Positions 1-7,926 of a DNA stretch of 25,878 bases are shown here, one piece after another (the first letter of the stretch is position 1; each line of letters begins with the position of its first letter). The notes below the pieces were generated by a model that was given only the letters and a program-made list of their open reading frames with translations, was not told the DNA's origin and ran no database searches. Origin of the DNA: UBA8106 sp913052135 (GTDB lineage: Bacteria > Acidobacteriota > Vicinamibacteria > Vicinamibacterales > UBA823). Where the stretch lies: NCBI GenBank assembly GCA_913052135.1, contig CAJXDY010000033.1, positions 1-25,878 of the forward strand, read 5' to 3'. Position numbers and translations under genes: made by a program.

Positions 1-1
1 C

Positions 2-1351
2 GAATTCAACTTGCTTCACGAATTACGTTTTCCTCATTCATTAGGATTGCTTTACTCGGCGTTCACCTACTTCACAGGATTTAAGGTGAATAGTGGTGAG
101 TACAAAATAATGGGGCTTGCTCCATACGGCGAGCCTACCTATGCCACCCTAATTAAGGACAAGCTGTTAGACATTAAAGAAGATGGTTCCGTTCGGGTAA
201 ATCAAGAGTACTTCACTTACTCCGAAGGCCTCCATATGACCGGCAAAGCCTTTGAAAAGCTTTTTGGTTCACCGGCTCGAACACCTGAGTCACCCATCAC
301 ACAGCGCGATATGGATCTGGCCCGTTCAATACAAGACGTAACGGAAGAAATTCTGTTAAAGATAGTTCGGTTTGCACATCGGGAAACAGGAACCACAAAT
401 ATTTGCATGGCTGGTGGTGTGGCGTTGAACTGTGTCGCCAATGGTCGAATTGCGCGTGAAGGTCCATTTAAGCAGATCTGGATTCAACCTGCCGCTGGAG
501 ATGCGGGAGGAGCATTAGGCGTCGCACTGGCTCTTTGGCATCGGTATCTTGGAAAACCTCGACATTTAGCCGAAGGAAAAGAGGCTCGGTCACCGTACAC
601 CGATGCCATGAGGGGATCATTGCTCGGTCCTCGTTACTCGAATGAACAGGTGCACACCTACCTGGATTCGCATGACATCCCGTACCAATCTCTCGATCGT
701 GAATCGTTACCCGATGTAGTGGCTTCACTCCTAACAGCGGAAAAGATTGTAGGTTTACATCAAGGACGGATGGAATTTGGCCCGCGAGCACTTGGAGCAC
801 GCAGCATTCTTGGCGATCCGCGGTCACCACGTATGCAATCAATTATGAATCTTAAGATTAAATACCGGGAAGGCTTTCGTCCGTTCGCGCCTAGCGTGAT
901 GCGTGAACATGTCTCCAAATGGTTTGAATTCGACGGCGATTCCCCATATATGCTACTCGTGGCCAATGTTGTGCCGAATCGACGTCGCGCAATGACAGCC
1001 GAGGAACAGAGCCTCTGGGGAATTGACAAGCTAAATGTGCCACGTTCAGAAATCCCAGCCGTTACCCATGTCGATTACTCAGCGCGTATTCAGACGGTGC
1101 ATAAAGATGTCTCACCTCTGTACTGGTCGATTATTGAAGCTTTTTACCGCCAGACAAATTGCCCGGTTATCGTGAATACTTCTTTTAATGTGCGTGGAGA
1201 ACCAATAGTGTGTACTCCACAGGATGCCTATCGATGTTTCATGCGCACTGAAATGGATGCCCTGGTAATAGGAGACTGTCTTTTAAATAAAACGGAACAG
1301 CCAGACTTTAACGAAGAGCACAGCTGGCAACAAGAGTTTTCGCCGGACTGA
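2..1351 (+). CDS. Carbamoyltransferase, NodU/CmcH family (5' partial)
   Basis: Members transfer a carbamoyl group from carbamoyl phosphate, through a carbamoyl-adenylate, to a hydroxyl of a sugar, antibiotic or other secondary product. The reading frame is open to the left edge (first full codon at position 2), so the start and most of the N-terminal ASKHA-like domain lie outside the window. What remains shows PHSLGLLYSAFTY and EYKIMGLAPYGEP near the beginning, then GGVALNCVANGRI and a DAGGALGVAL stretch, followed by the C-terminal domain with GRMEFGPRALGARSILGDPR and FRPFAPSVM, all hallmarks of the family. About 450 residues remain of a usual 550-600. It converges with the leftward glycosyltransferase and may belong to a glycan or secondary-metabolite locus to the left. 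The substrate cannot be read from the sequence. Confidence 0.93.
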   Translation, partial: EFNLLHELRFPHSLGLLYSAFTYFTGFKVNSGEYKIMGLAPYGEPTYATLIKDKLLDIKEDGSVRVNQEYFTYSEGLHMTGKAFEKLFGSPARTPESPITQRDMDLARSIQDVTEEILLKIVRFAHRETGTTNICMAGGVALNCVANGRIAREGPFKQIWIQPAAGDAGGALGVALALWHRYLGKPRHLAEGKEARSPYTDAMRGSLLGPRYSNEQVHTYLDSHDIPYQSLDRESLPDVVASLLTAEKIVGLHQGRMEFGPRALGARSILGDPRSPRMQSIMNLKIKYREGFRPFAPSVMREHVSKWFEFDGDSPYMLLVANVVPNRRRAMTAEEQSLWGIDKLNVPRSEIPAVTHVDYSARIQTVHKDVSPLYWSIIEAFYRQTNCPVIVNTSFNVRGEPIVCTPQDAYRCFMRTEMDALVIGDCLLNKTEQPDFNEEHSWQQEFSPD

Positions 1352-1417
1352 CGCTGCCCAAACGAACTTTCTGCAACCTGAATCACCTAATCGATCTGCC
1401 TCGTTTCGTATCGCACA

Positions 1418-2398
1418 TCATTGATTAGCCGCAGGACTATCTGAAGTCGAGTCAGATTCTCTAATCTCTCTGATGAAATAAGCGGGTTTCCCTTGCGATG
1501 CGAAATATCTGCGAGTCTGTAATTCAGCGAGCAACCCAATCGTCACCAGTTGAACACCGGTAAACAGCAGCAACAATCCGAAGAAGAATATTGGCCGATT
1601 AATGATGGACTGCTGCTCCAATAGGTTCATCAAGAGCAACCACCCTATAACGACGGTACCAGCACCACCCACCGTAAGGCCCAATAATCCAAAAAGCTGG
1701 AAAGGTCGGCTTGAGTACTTCAATAAGAACTTGACTGTTATTAGATCTAAAATAACTCGTACTGTGCGCGACAACCCATACTTGGACTGCCCCGTCCTTC
1801 GCAAACGATGGTTAACGATCATCTCAGTGACGCTTACACCCATTTCAGTTGCAATCGCTGGAATAAATCTGTGCATCTCACCGTAAAGCGGAAGTGATTT
1901 TACGACCTCGGCTCGGAAGACTTTGAGCGAGCAACCATAATCGTGCAAACGGACTCCACTGAGACAAGAAATAAGCCAACTAGCCAGAACCGAAGGCACG
2001 TAGCGCGTCAGCCATGAATCTTTCCGATCACGGCGCCACCCACAAACGATATCGAAGCCTTCCTCCAACCGATCAACCATGGCGGGTATGTCGTGGGGGT
2101 CGTTTTGCAGATCTGCATCACTCGTAACAACAATCTCGCCACGTGCATGTGCAACCCCGGCTGCAAACGCTGCAGTTTGTCCAAAATTCTTTCTAAAGCG
2201 AATGAGGCGCACGTGTGGATCTGTTACCTGGATATTTGCGAGAATTTCGAATGACCCATCCAAGCTGCCATCATCAATGAAAATTAACTCGTAGGTTCTG
2301 CCATATCCAGATAAAACCTGAGTTAATTCCTGATGAAGTTGCGAAAGGTTCTGCTCTTCATCGTAGAGAGGAATCACAATCGAAATATCGATTCTCAT
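1418..2398 (-). CDS. Family 2 glycosyltransferase, DPM1/ArnC-like, membrane-anchored
   Basis: The enzyme probably transfers a sugar from a nucleotide sugar to polyprenyl phosphate at the inner face of the membrane. The N-terminal GT-A domain has SIVIPLYDEEQNL at residues 6-18, the DDGS motif at 42-45 and the DADLQNDP metal-binding region at 94-101. Two strongly hydrophobic segments near residues 230-255 and 265-290 form the C-terminal membrane anchor usual for this subfamily, and the polar tail is short. I chose the ATG at 2398, which begins MRIDISIVIP, as the family normally starts just before the first strand; an in-frame GTG at 2413 would add five residues. Neither start has a strong ribosome binding site. 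It is the last gene of a leftward group with the VTT-domain and IMPase-family genes. The sugar donor is unknown. Confidence 0.9.
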   Translation of the reverse strand: MRIDISIVIPLYDEEQNLSQLHQELTQVLSGYGRTYELIFIDDGSLDGSFEILANIQVTDPHVRLIRFRKNFGQTAAFAAGVAHARGEIVVTSDADLQNDPHDIPAMVDRLEEGFDIVCGWRRDRKDSWLTRYVPSVLASWLISCLSGVRLHDYGCSLKVFRAEVVKSLPLYGEMHRFIPAIATEMGVSVTEMIVNHRLRRTGQSKYGLSRTVRVILDLITVKFLLKYSSRPFQLFGLLGLTVGGAGTVVIGWLLLMNLLEQQSIINRPIFFFGLLLLFTGVQLVTIGLLAELQTRRYFASQGKPAYFIREIRESDSTSDSPAANQ

Positions 2399-2492
2399 TG
2401 AAATGTTGCCCACTTAATTACAGGTCGACGATAAAGGTCAAAGAAACAATCCTGGCGCATGAAATAATTTTACAGGTGACTCTCTCTACCGC

Positions 2493-3086
2493 TTACAACG
2501 CTTTCGAGCGACGACGCGCGAAGACGTACACTACACAACTTACAAGTAGAATACCCGTAATTAATACCAGCAAGATTTCACCATACTCTCGTCCGAACCG
2601 AACTGCTTGATCGCCATAGTAAATAGCTAGCAGACCCGTCGTGGAAAACCGTATTCCACGTCCAACTATGATCGCCGCGATAAACTTTCCTACAGGCATT
2701 TTGGCAACACCTGCTAACAACACGAACAACTTGAATGGTACAGGCGGTGGACTTAACGCTGGTATAAGAATGGCCATTGACCCGTACCGGCGGAACCAAC
2801 TAGACACCCGTTCAATCTTCTCTGTCGAATACTTGCGACGCAACATCCTTTCGCCACTTTTACCAGCAAGGTAGTGCAAGATAAGACAACCCGCCAAAGA
2901 ACCACATGTGGCCATTGCAACGTAGTACACAATAAAGTGTTGGTGTTGCATTACCATCCACAACACTAGAACGTCATTAACCTCAGGCAGAAATAGAAAT
3001 GATGAATCGAGAAAGGAAGCGAAAAATAGCCCTATCCCACCAGCATTCAACGCCAGTTCTTGCAACCACGTTTGAACATATTCCAT
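2493..3086 (-). CDS. VTT-domain (DedA/YqaA-like) inner-membrane protein
   Basis: This is a 197-residue polytopic membrane protein with about five hydrophobic segments. The central part carries the family pattern of a re-entrant acidic loop (FLDSSFLFLPEVNDVL, residues 25-40), a glycine-rich helix (GSLAGCLILHYLAGKSG) and an LIPALSPPPVPFKLFVLLAG stretch ending the VTT core. It resembles the short YqaA-type branch rather than full DedA. Some VTT proteins are implicated in recycling undecaprenyl phosphate or moving phospholipids, but that function is shown for other members, not this one. It lies 25 bp downstream of the IMPase-family gene and about 95 bp upstream of the glycosyltransferase, so the three may be cotranscribed. 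A role in lipid-linked sugar handling would fit the glycosyltransferase next door and is an inference. Confidence 0.82.
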   Translation of the reverse strand: MEYVQTWLQELALNAGGIGLFFASFLDSSFLFLPEVNDVLVLWMVMQHQHFIVYYVAMATCGSLAGCLILHYLAGKSGERMLRRKYSTEKIERVSSWFRRYGSMAILIPALSPPPVPFKLFVLLAGVAKMPVGKFIAAIIVGRGIRFSTTGLLAIYYGDQAVRFGREYGEILLVLITGILLVSCVVYVFARRRSKAL

Positions 3087-3111
3087 TAGATATTTCTTGA
3101 CGTAACCGGAA

Positions 3112-3915
3112 TCACTTCTGCCCCGCGTTGGCTTGGCTAATCGTTTCGATCATCTCAAGGTGAATGAGACCATTCGATGCCAGCACTTGTCCAAGACGAG
3201 GATCGAATGGACTGCCGTCTAATGTCGTTGTGCATCCACCGGCTTCCTCCACAATTAGAGCACCAGCCGCAATATCCCAAGGCTGAAGTCCCTCCTCCCA
3301 GAACCCGTCCAAACGGCCGGCTGCCACATAACAAAGATCGAGTGCAGCCGAGCCGAGTCGTCGTACGGCTCGTGCTCGTGTTAGGAAAGCCTCGAACACA
3401 TTCATAACTTGTCGGTAATTCAAGTGTACGTCGTAGGGAAAGCCCGTACACAGTAGCGAATCAATTAGTGCTTCGGCTAATGATACTTTCAGAGGAAGAC
3501 CATTGAGAAATGCTCCACCACCTTTTTCTGCAGTAAACAGTTCGCGCCGGATCGGATCATAAATAGCGCCTAATTGCGTCCTCCCATCAATCTGCAAGGC
3601 CAGCGACGAACAGAAAACAGGGAAACCATGGGCGTAGTTCGTCGTGCCATCAATCGGATCAAAAATCCACACGTGCGTTGCTGTCGAATTCGCACCGGCA
3701 TTTTGTAATTCTTCTCCTAATACCTCATGTTCTGGAAACCGTTCAGCAATTGTCTCCCGAAATGCAGTTTCAATTGCAATGTCGACCTCCGTAACCAGAT
3801 CAATGACCCCCTTTTTTTCAATACGCACGGAATCATTAAAATGCGCTAGCTGCATATCTCCGGCTCGAAGTACCGATTCGATGGCAGTAGCAAGTAACAC
3901 AGTCTTGGATACCAT
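3112..3915 (-). CDS. suhB: Inositol monophosphatase family protein
   Basis: This magnesium-dependent sugar-phosphatase family includes inositol-1-phosphatase (SuhB), CysQ and histidinol-phosphatase-like enzymes. Numbered from the ATG at 3915, the protein has 267 residues, which is normal for the family. It carries the metal-binding Glu-Glu in VLGEE (about 65-69), the signature DPIDGTTN at 86-93, and the C-terminal WDIAAGALIVEEAGG metal site. A TTG eight codons upstream (3939) could extend the N-terminus, but ATG is more likely. The gene is divergent from aroA across 150 bp and leads the leftward group with the VTT and glycosyltransferase genes. The gene symbol is the closest family name; the exact substrate (inositol-1-phosphate, a sugar phosphate or histidinol phosphate) is not decided by the sequence. 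Confidence 0.9.
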   Translation of the reverse strand: MVSKTVLLATAIESVLRAGDMQLAHFNDSVRIEKKGVIDLVTEVDIAIETAFRETIAERFPEHEVLGEELQNAGANSTATHVWIFDPIDGTTNYAHGFPVFCSSLALQIDGRTQLGAIYDPIRRELFTAEKGGGAFLNGLPLKVSLAEALIDSLLCTGFPYDVHLNYRQVMNVFEAFLTRARAVRRLGSAALDLCYVAAGRLDGFWEEGLQPWDIAAGALIVEEAGGCTTTLDGSPFDPRLGQVLASNGLIHLEMIETISQANAGQK

Positions 3916-3996
3916 GGGCTGTTTGTTGGGCGCGGCCAATAAATATGGGAGAAAACGTTAGACTTAGCGTGAGCGAGAGAATTACACACTCCCCCT

Positions 3997-4026
3997 TTGG
4001 CGGTCAAGTGCTTTAGAGGATTTATA
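3997..4026 (+). promoter_or_regulatory. Possible sigma70-type promoter for aroA-aroK
   Basis: TTGGCG at 3997-4002 and TTTATA at 4021-4026 are separated by 18 bp, in the divergent gap between the IMPase-family gene and aroA. The matches are moderate and spacing is acceptable. An alternative -10-like TAATAC lies at 4054-4059, close to the GTG at 4066. Confidence 0.3.
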
Positions 4027-4065
4027 CGGCAGAGATCTAGACTCGCTTCGGTTTAATACTCCGAC

Positions 4066-5400
4066 GTGAGTTATAGTTTCTTGATGCCTGCTATGAACCT
4101 TCCGACAATTACTGTGCTACCAGTGAATTGTGTCCGAGGAACAATTGCGTGTCCAGGAGACAAGTCAGTTTCACACCGCTACGCTATGCTCGCTGCATTG
4201 TCTGAAGGACAGACCATCGTCGAAAATTTTGCACAGGGAGATGATTGTGCGACCACTCTCGAGTGTCTAACTAGCCTCGGAGTTCACATCACTTCGGATC
4301 GCGATGAATCATCCGGACAGCTCTCTCGCTTGAAGATCGATGGCTGTGGCCTAGGCAACCTCTCTCAACCTGCTCATCCACTCGACGCACGAAATTCAGG
4401 AACAACCATGCGGCTATTGGCGGGTGTCTTGGCTGGACATTCTTTTGAATGCACGCTCACTGGCGACGAATCTCTTCAAACTCGACCAATGAAACGGATC
4501 ATAGATCCACTGGTGTCTATGGGGGCACAGGTCACTTCTGACAACAACTGTGCACCACTCACGATTACAGGTGGACGCTTGCGGGGTATCACATGGACCC
4601 CAAACGTACCAAGTGCCCAAATCAAGAGCGCCATCCTACTCGCGGGACTTCACGCTAGTGGCAAAACCACCGTTTGTGAAACTGTGAGTACGCGAGATCA
4701 CACAGAACAGGCCTTGCAGGCATTCGGTGTCCGGGTTGAGCGTGGCGAAAACTGGGTCGCCGTTGAACCTGGTGGTACTTTACGAGGGTGCCAACTTCAG
4801 GTGCCAGGCGACATATCTTCGGCTGCGGTGTGGGCAACTGCGGCAGCAGCACTCGCCCACTCGGAAATTGAATTAACAAATGTCGGACTTAATCCTACAC
4901 GTACCGGCATTCTCGATATCCTTCGCCGAGCTGGAGCTATTGTTAAGTCAGAGGTCAAAAATACTCTGGCCGGTGAACCGACCGGCTCTATATATGTTCG
5001 TTACGATAAGCTCAGACCAGTCGTCATTACTCCAGCGGAGGTGCCATCAGTTATTGACGAACTACCAATTTTAGCTGCTCTTGCTACCCATCGAGGAGGC
5101 GGCATTAAAGTCACCGGCGCTCAAGAGCTTCGTTTCAAGGAAAGCAATCGTATTACTGCATTGGTTGCCGGACTCAACACGCTAGGCGCAGAGGTTCGGG
5201 AGCTACCTGACGGTTTCGAAGTGGAGTCCACAAAAGCTCTTGTGGGAGGGACAGTCGACGCGGCTGGTGATCATCGACTCGTGATGGCCTTCACTCTTGC
5301 AGCGCTTGGTGCATCTAGCCCTTGTACCATTCTTGGCGGCCAGATTGTCGATGTGTCTTATCCACATTTCTTTGAAACACTGGAAACCGTACGAAGCTAA
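4066..5400 (+). CDS. aroA: 5-enolpyruvylshikimate-3-phosphate synthase
   Basis: EPSP synthase catalyses the sixth step of the shikimate pathway, joining phosphoenolpyruvate and shikimate-3-phosphate in the cytoplasm. The 444-residue protein has the expected length. It shows the N-terminal PGDKSVSHR motif (30-38, with the substrate-binding Lys33), LDARNSGTTMRLLAG, the GDESLQTRPMKRI loop, GDISSAAVW, and the late RFKESNRI and DHRLVMAF motifs. The listed start at 4066 is a GTG; ATG codons at 4084 and 4093 are at least as plausible because the core begins around residue 15 and no clear Shine-Dalgarno sequence marks any of the three. The stop codon TAA overlaps the start of aroK (TAATG), so the two genes are translationally coupled. 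The SLQTRPM loop is a common bacterial form; sensitivity to glyphosate cannot be judged here. Confidence 0.96.
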   Translation: MSYSFLMPAMNLPTITVLPVNCVRGTIACPGDKSVSHRYAMLAALSEGQTIVENFAQGDDCATTLECLTSLGVHITSDRDESSGQLSRLKIDGCGLGNLSQPAHPLDARNSGTTMRLLAGVLAGHSFECTLTGDESLQTRPMKRIIDPLVSMGAQVTSDNNCAPLTITGGRLRGITWTPNVPSAQIKSAILLAGLHASGKTTVCETVSTRDHTEQALQAFGVRVERGENWVAVEPGGTLRGCQLQVPGDISSAAVWATAAAALAHSEIELTNVGLNPTRTGILDILRRAGAIVKSEVKNTLAGEPTGSIYVRYDKLRPVVITPAEVPSVIDELPILAALATHRGGGIKVTGAQELRFKESNRITALVAGLNTLGAEVRELPDGFEVESTKALVGGTVDAAGDHRLVMAFTLAALGASSPCTILGGQIVDVSYPHFFETLETVRS

Positions 5401-5939
5401 TGGAAACTTCTGACGACATCAACCGAACTGATAGTAATTTGTCCTTGAACAATCTGTACCTCGTTGGATTCATGGCAGCGGGTAAGACTACCCTCGCGCG
5501 GGTACTCGGCAAACATCTTGGTTGGCCTACCGAAGACATCGACGATCTCATCGAAGTGCAGGAAGGCTCTAGGATTGCGGATATCTTTGATCGGCGAGGT
5601 GAAGCCTATTTTCGTTCTGTTGAACGTGAAGTGCTCCATAAACTACTTCCCAAACAAGGCATCGTGGTTGCAACAGGCGGAGGGACATTCGTTGATCCAG
5701 ACAATCGTGCACAGATCAACCGTTCAGGTACATCTATTTGGCTCGATGTTCCACTTGATGTAATTATTCAACGCCTGCCACCAAATCGACATCGACCACT
5801 CGCTGTTGATCGCAAGGAGATCGCACAACTATACAAAACGCGCTGCGCGGCCTACTCACAGGCTCATCTCCGTCTGGATGCTAGTCAAGCTTCGCTAGGT
5901 GAATTGGTAAAACAGACAGTCAAGCGGCTTGAACCCTAG
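5400..5939 (+). CDS. aroK: Shikimate kinase
   Basis: The kinase phosphorylates shikimate with ATP, making the substrate for AroA, and is encoded immediately after it with a one-base overlap of stop and start. The 179-residue P-loop protein shows Walker A GFMAAGKTT (23-31), the shikimate-binding DIDDLIE motif (about 46-52), FRSVEREVL, the ATGGGTFVDP glycine-rich motif and the RHRPLAVDR lid region. The length is typical. The first 18 residues are polar and poorly conserved, so translation might start later, but the overlap with aroA favours the ATG at 5400. Transcription probably ends in the 78-bp gap before the convergent ccm operon, though I see no strong hairpin there. Confidence 0.95.
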   Translation: METSDDINRTDSNLSLNNLYLVGFMAAGKTTLARVLGKHLGWPTEDIDDLIEVQEGSRIADIFDRRGEAYFRSVEREVLHKLLPKQGIVVATGGGTFVDPDNRAQINRSGTSIWLDVPLDVIIQRLPPNRHRPLAVDRKEIAQLYKTRCAAYSQAHLRLDASQASLGELVKQTVKRLEP

Positions 5940-6018
5940 AGGTGTCCGCTGGTAACGGATGCTGATGAGGCTTACAAACACTGGGATTGTTGCATTCTAC
6001 CCCGACTAAAACGTGGAG

Positions 6019-6168
6019 CTAATCCCGAGAACGCTCTTCGCGACGACGAAGTTCTGCGGCGTAGGCATCCCGCGCTGCCCGGGAGCCCAGAATCCACCCG
6101 AACACAAGTCCAAGCATGAGAACCGCTGGAATAAAAATAAAGTGTCCGGCACTCATCCCATCCATCAT
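6019..6168 (-). CDS. Small single-pass membrane protein at the end of the ccm operon
   Basis: This 49-residue ORF begins MMDGMSAGHFIFIPAVLMLG, continues with one hydrophobic helix (about residues 9-27), and ends in a strongly charged tail containing RDAYAAELRRREERSRD. Its ATG overlaps the TGA of ccmD in an ATGA arrangement, and a GGAG lies just upstream. This supports it being a real, coupled gene. An ATG at 6156 (MSAGHF) has better spacing to the ribosome binding site and may be the true start. Its form, one helix followed by a basic/acidic amphipathic tail, is like CcmD, so it could be a second small subunit of the CcmABC haem-loading complex. I do not recognise the family with certainty. 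Confidence 0.65.
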   Translation of the reverse strand: MMDGMSAGHFIFIPAVLMLGLVFGWILGSRAARDAYAAELRRREERSRD

Positions 6169-6551
6169 GCTCCGCCCGAGCGGTTACTTATTCGCCTAGC
6201 TACGTCAGCGAGTTCACGTTCCACTGAACCAAGTCGACGCCAAAGCGACCAGATGTAAATAAGGAGGGCGATCCAGGCGAAGGCATACGCAGCAATGAGC
6301 AATGGTGCGGCTGGCAACTGATCTTCAGGTGGTAATTCGTCAATCGGCACGAACTCATCTTGTGCCGGCTGAGTCTGAGCTACGTGCACCACCAGAGGCG
6401 TGAATGACGAAATCAACAGATTTTGACTGGACGCCGTGAGTGTCTGCAGAAACCCGGTTGCTAATATCACCAGAAGCGTCGTTATATAATTTTTACGTCG
6501 TCTCACATCCTTCACCTTTCCTAACGCCAGCCGCATCATCCAGTCAATCAT
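6165..6551 (-). CDS. ccmD: CcmD-like haem exporter small subunit, extended N-terminus
   Basis: CcmD is a small membrane protein that joins CcmABC and CcmE and helps release haem-loaded CcmE. The C-terminal 50 residues fit it: a single helix in LLIAAYAFAWIALLIYIWSL followed by the charged WRRLGSVERELADVARR tail. Upstream there is an additional hydrophobic, signal-like segment (about residues 18-35) and a Pro/acid-rich linker, making 113-128 residues against a usual 40-70. The ATG at 6551 (MIDWMM) overlaps the ccmC stop by 8 bp; a GTG at 6506 preceded by GGTGAAGG is a good alternative start. If the first segment is cleaved, the mature protein would have its linker in the periplasm. Position directly after ccmC is the strongest support. 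Confidence 0.75.
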   Translation of the reverse strand: MIDWMMRLALGKVKDVRRRKNYITTLLVILATGFLQTLTASSQNLLISSFTPLVVHVAQTQPAQDEFVPIDELPPEDQLPAAPLLIAAYAFAWIALLIYIWSLWRRLGSVERELADVARRISNRSGGA

Positions 6552-7206
6552 CCAAAGACAAATACAGCCGATCAATTGCCGCCCGGTGAGATTCTAATTT
6601 GACGCGTGCACTTAATGTCAGAACAAAAATGAGGACGAAGGCCACACTACACCACAAGAACGCTTCACTCATCCCTGGCACCAACGTTGGTACCACATTT
6701 GTTGTCGGATGGATCGTCCTCCAGACGTTGACCGACCAATATACAAATGGCACGTTCGCCATGCCAAACAGTGCCATACCAGCGGCCAATTTATCAGATC
6801 CCGGGCCGCCATATTGTCGCAATAGCTGGTACGCTACAAAAATCATCCAAAGAATTAATGCGGACGTCAGACGAGCGTCCCATTGCCACCAAAGCCCCCA
6901 AGCTTTCCGGGCCCACAATGGTCCAGTCACCAACCCGATCAGGCCAAACAAAACAGTAAGCTCCGCCGCTGCTACAGCCAGATGATCCGCAAGCTTCTTA
7001 CCTTTAAACAAATAAATGGCGCTTGAGATACCACACACAAAAACGGCCGAGAACATGGCAATCCAGGCAGGTACGTGAAAGTAGAAAATCTTTTGTACAA
7101 GTCCCATCGTGGACTCGTACGGAGCTCTGGCAATCATCAAGGGTGCCCCTGCAAAGAACACCATCGCCATAACTGTTATTGCAGGAAACCATCGGCTCGC
7201 TATCAT
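6544..7206 (-). CDS. ccmC: Haem-handling membrane protein CcmC
   Basis: CcmC presents haem to CcmE on the periplasmic face of the inner membrane. The 220-residue protein has six hydrophobic segments and the tryptophan-rich WWD-type motif WGLWWQWDARLTS at residues 103-115. The two axial haem-ligand histidines expected on either side are visible as His44 (FYFHVPAW) and His166 (RTIHP). Length is slightly below the roughly 245 residues of enterobacterial CcmC. It starts 30 bp after ccmB with a GAG-containing leader, and its end overlaps ccmD. The assignment is secure. Confidence 0.95.
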   Translation of the reverse strand: MIASRWFPAITVMAMVFFAGAPLMIARAPYESTMGLVQKIFYFHVPAWIAMFSAVFVCGISSAIYLFKGKKLADHLAVAAAELTVLFGLIGLVTGPLWARKAWGLWWQWDARLTSALILWMIFVAYQLLRQYGGPGSDKLAAGMALFGMANVPFVYWSVNVWRTIHPTTNVVPTLVPGMSEAFLWCSVAFVLIFVLTLSARVKLESHRAAIDRLYLSLDD

Positions 7207-7236
7207 TTAAATATTCTCGCTTTTAGCATTGGCGCC

Positions 7237-7926
7237 TCAGTCTGTCATGAGCGGCTCAAAAGTCCACAATGAGAGAGTAATGAACACCACATCGAAGAAA
7301 ACTAGCATGCCAATCCAAGCGCGTACCATAATCACGTCGACTTCCGGTTGCAGTAAGAGCACCGTACCTCGAACTCCAGCAATAATGACCGGTATTGTGA
7401 TCGGATACAACAAGACTGGTAGCAACACGTCCCGACTACGAGCCCGCACGAGCATCGCGGCAAATAGTGTCCCCACAGAAGCAAACCCAAGAGTACCACA
7501 AGCAAGTAAACCACCAAGCAACCAAGGATGTCGCAAGATGGGTGTCTGAAAAAACAGGCTGATAAGCGGAACGATAATTATTTCCACGATGGCCAACAGA
7601 CAGATTACGCCCAACAGTTTTCCGATATAGATCGCTGGACGATCTGCTGGTGCCAATAGTAACGCGTGTAGCACATCGTGATAACGCTCACGCTCAAACG
7701 CACGCCCTAGCGCTAAAGTTCCAGCAAAGGCAATCGCAATCCATAAAATACCGGCAGCTGCATCGCCGATCGGATTTTGATCGCTCACAAAACCGAACGC
7801 AAATACCAAAACGCAGGACGCAGCAAAAAACAGCGTGGTTAGGAACAATTCCAGACTACGCGCTTCAATTGTCAGATCTTTCTTAACGATCAACCAGGCC
7901 ACTCGAATAAATCTGGAGACCGTCAT
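7237..7926 (-). CDS. ccmB: Haem ABC transporter permease CcmB
   Basis: CcmB is the membrane partner of the CcmA ATPase; together they drive release of holo-CcmE from CcmCD. The 229-residue protein has about six hydrophobic segments. It contains the amphipathic N-terminal helix typical of the family (VKKDLTIEARSLELFLTTLFFAASC), a GILWIAIAFAGTLALGRAFERE segment, and the later LLGGLLACGTLGFASVGTLFAAM and LLPVLLYPITIPVIIAG stretches. The ATG overlaps the ccmA stop codon (ATGA), so the two subunits are translationally coupled. No oddities were seen. Confidence 0.93.
   Translation of the reverse strand: MTVSRFIRVAWLIVKKDLTIEARSLELFLTTLFFAASCVLVFAFGFVSDQNPIGDAAAGILWIAIAFAGTLALGRAFERERYHDVLHALLLAPADRPAIYIGKLLGVICLLAIVEIIIVPLISLFFQTPILRHPWLLGGLLACGTLGFASVGTLFAAMLVRARSRDVLLPVLLYPITIPVIIAGVRGTVLLLQPEVDVIMVRAWIGMLVFFDVVFITLSLWTFEPLMTD

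Noticed and set aside
1602..1886. Open frame antisense to the glycosyltransferase
   Set aside because: Antisense shadow of a well-supported gene.
5464..5763. 99-codon open frame within aroK
   Set aside because: Shadow of shikimate kinase in another frame; low-complexity, no family resemblance.
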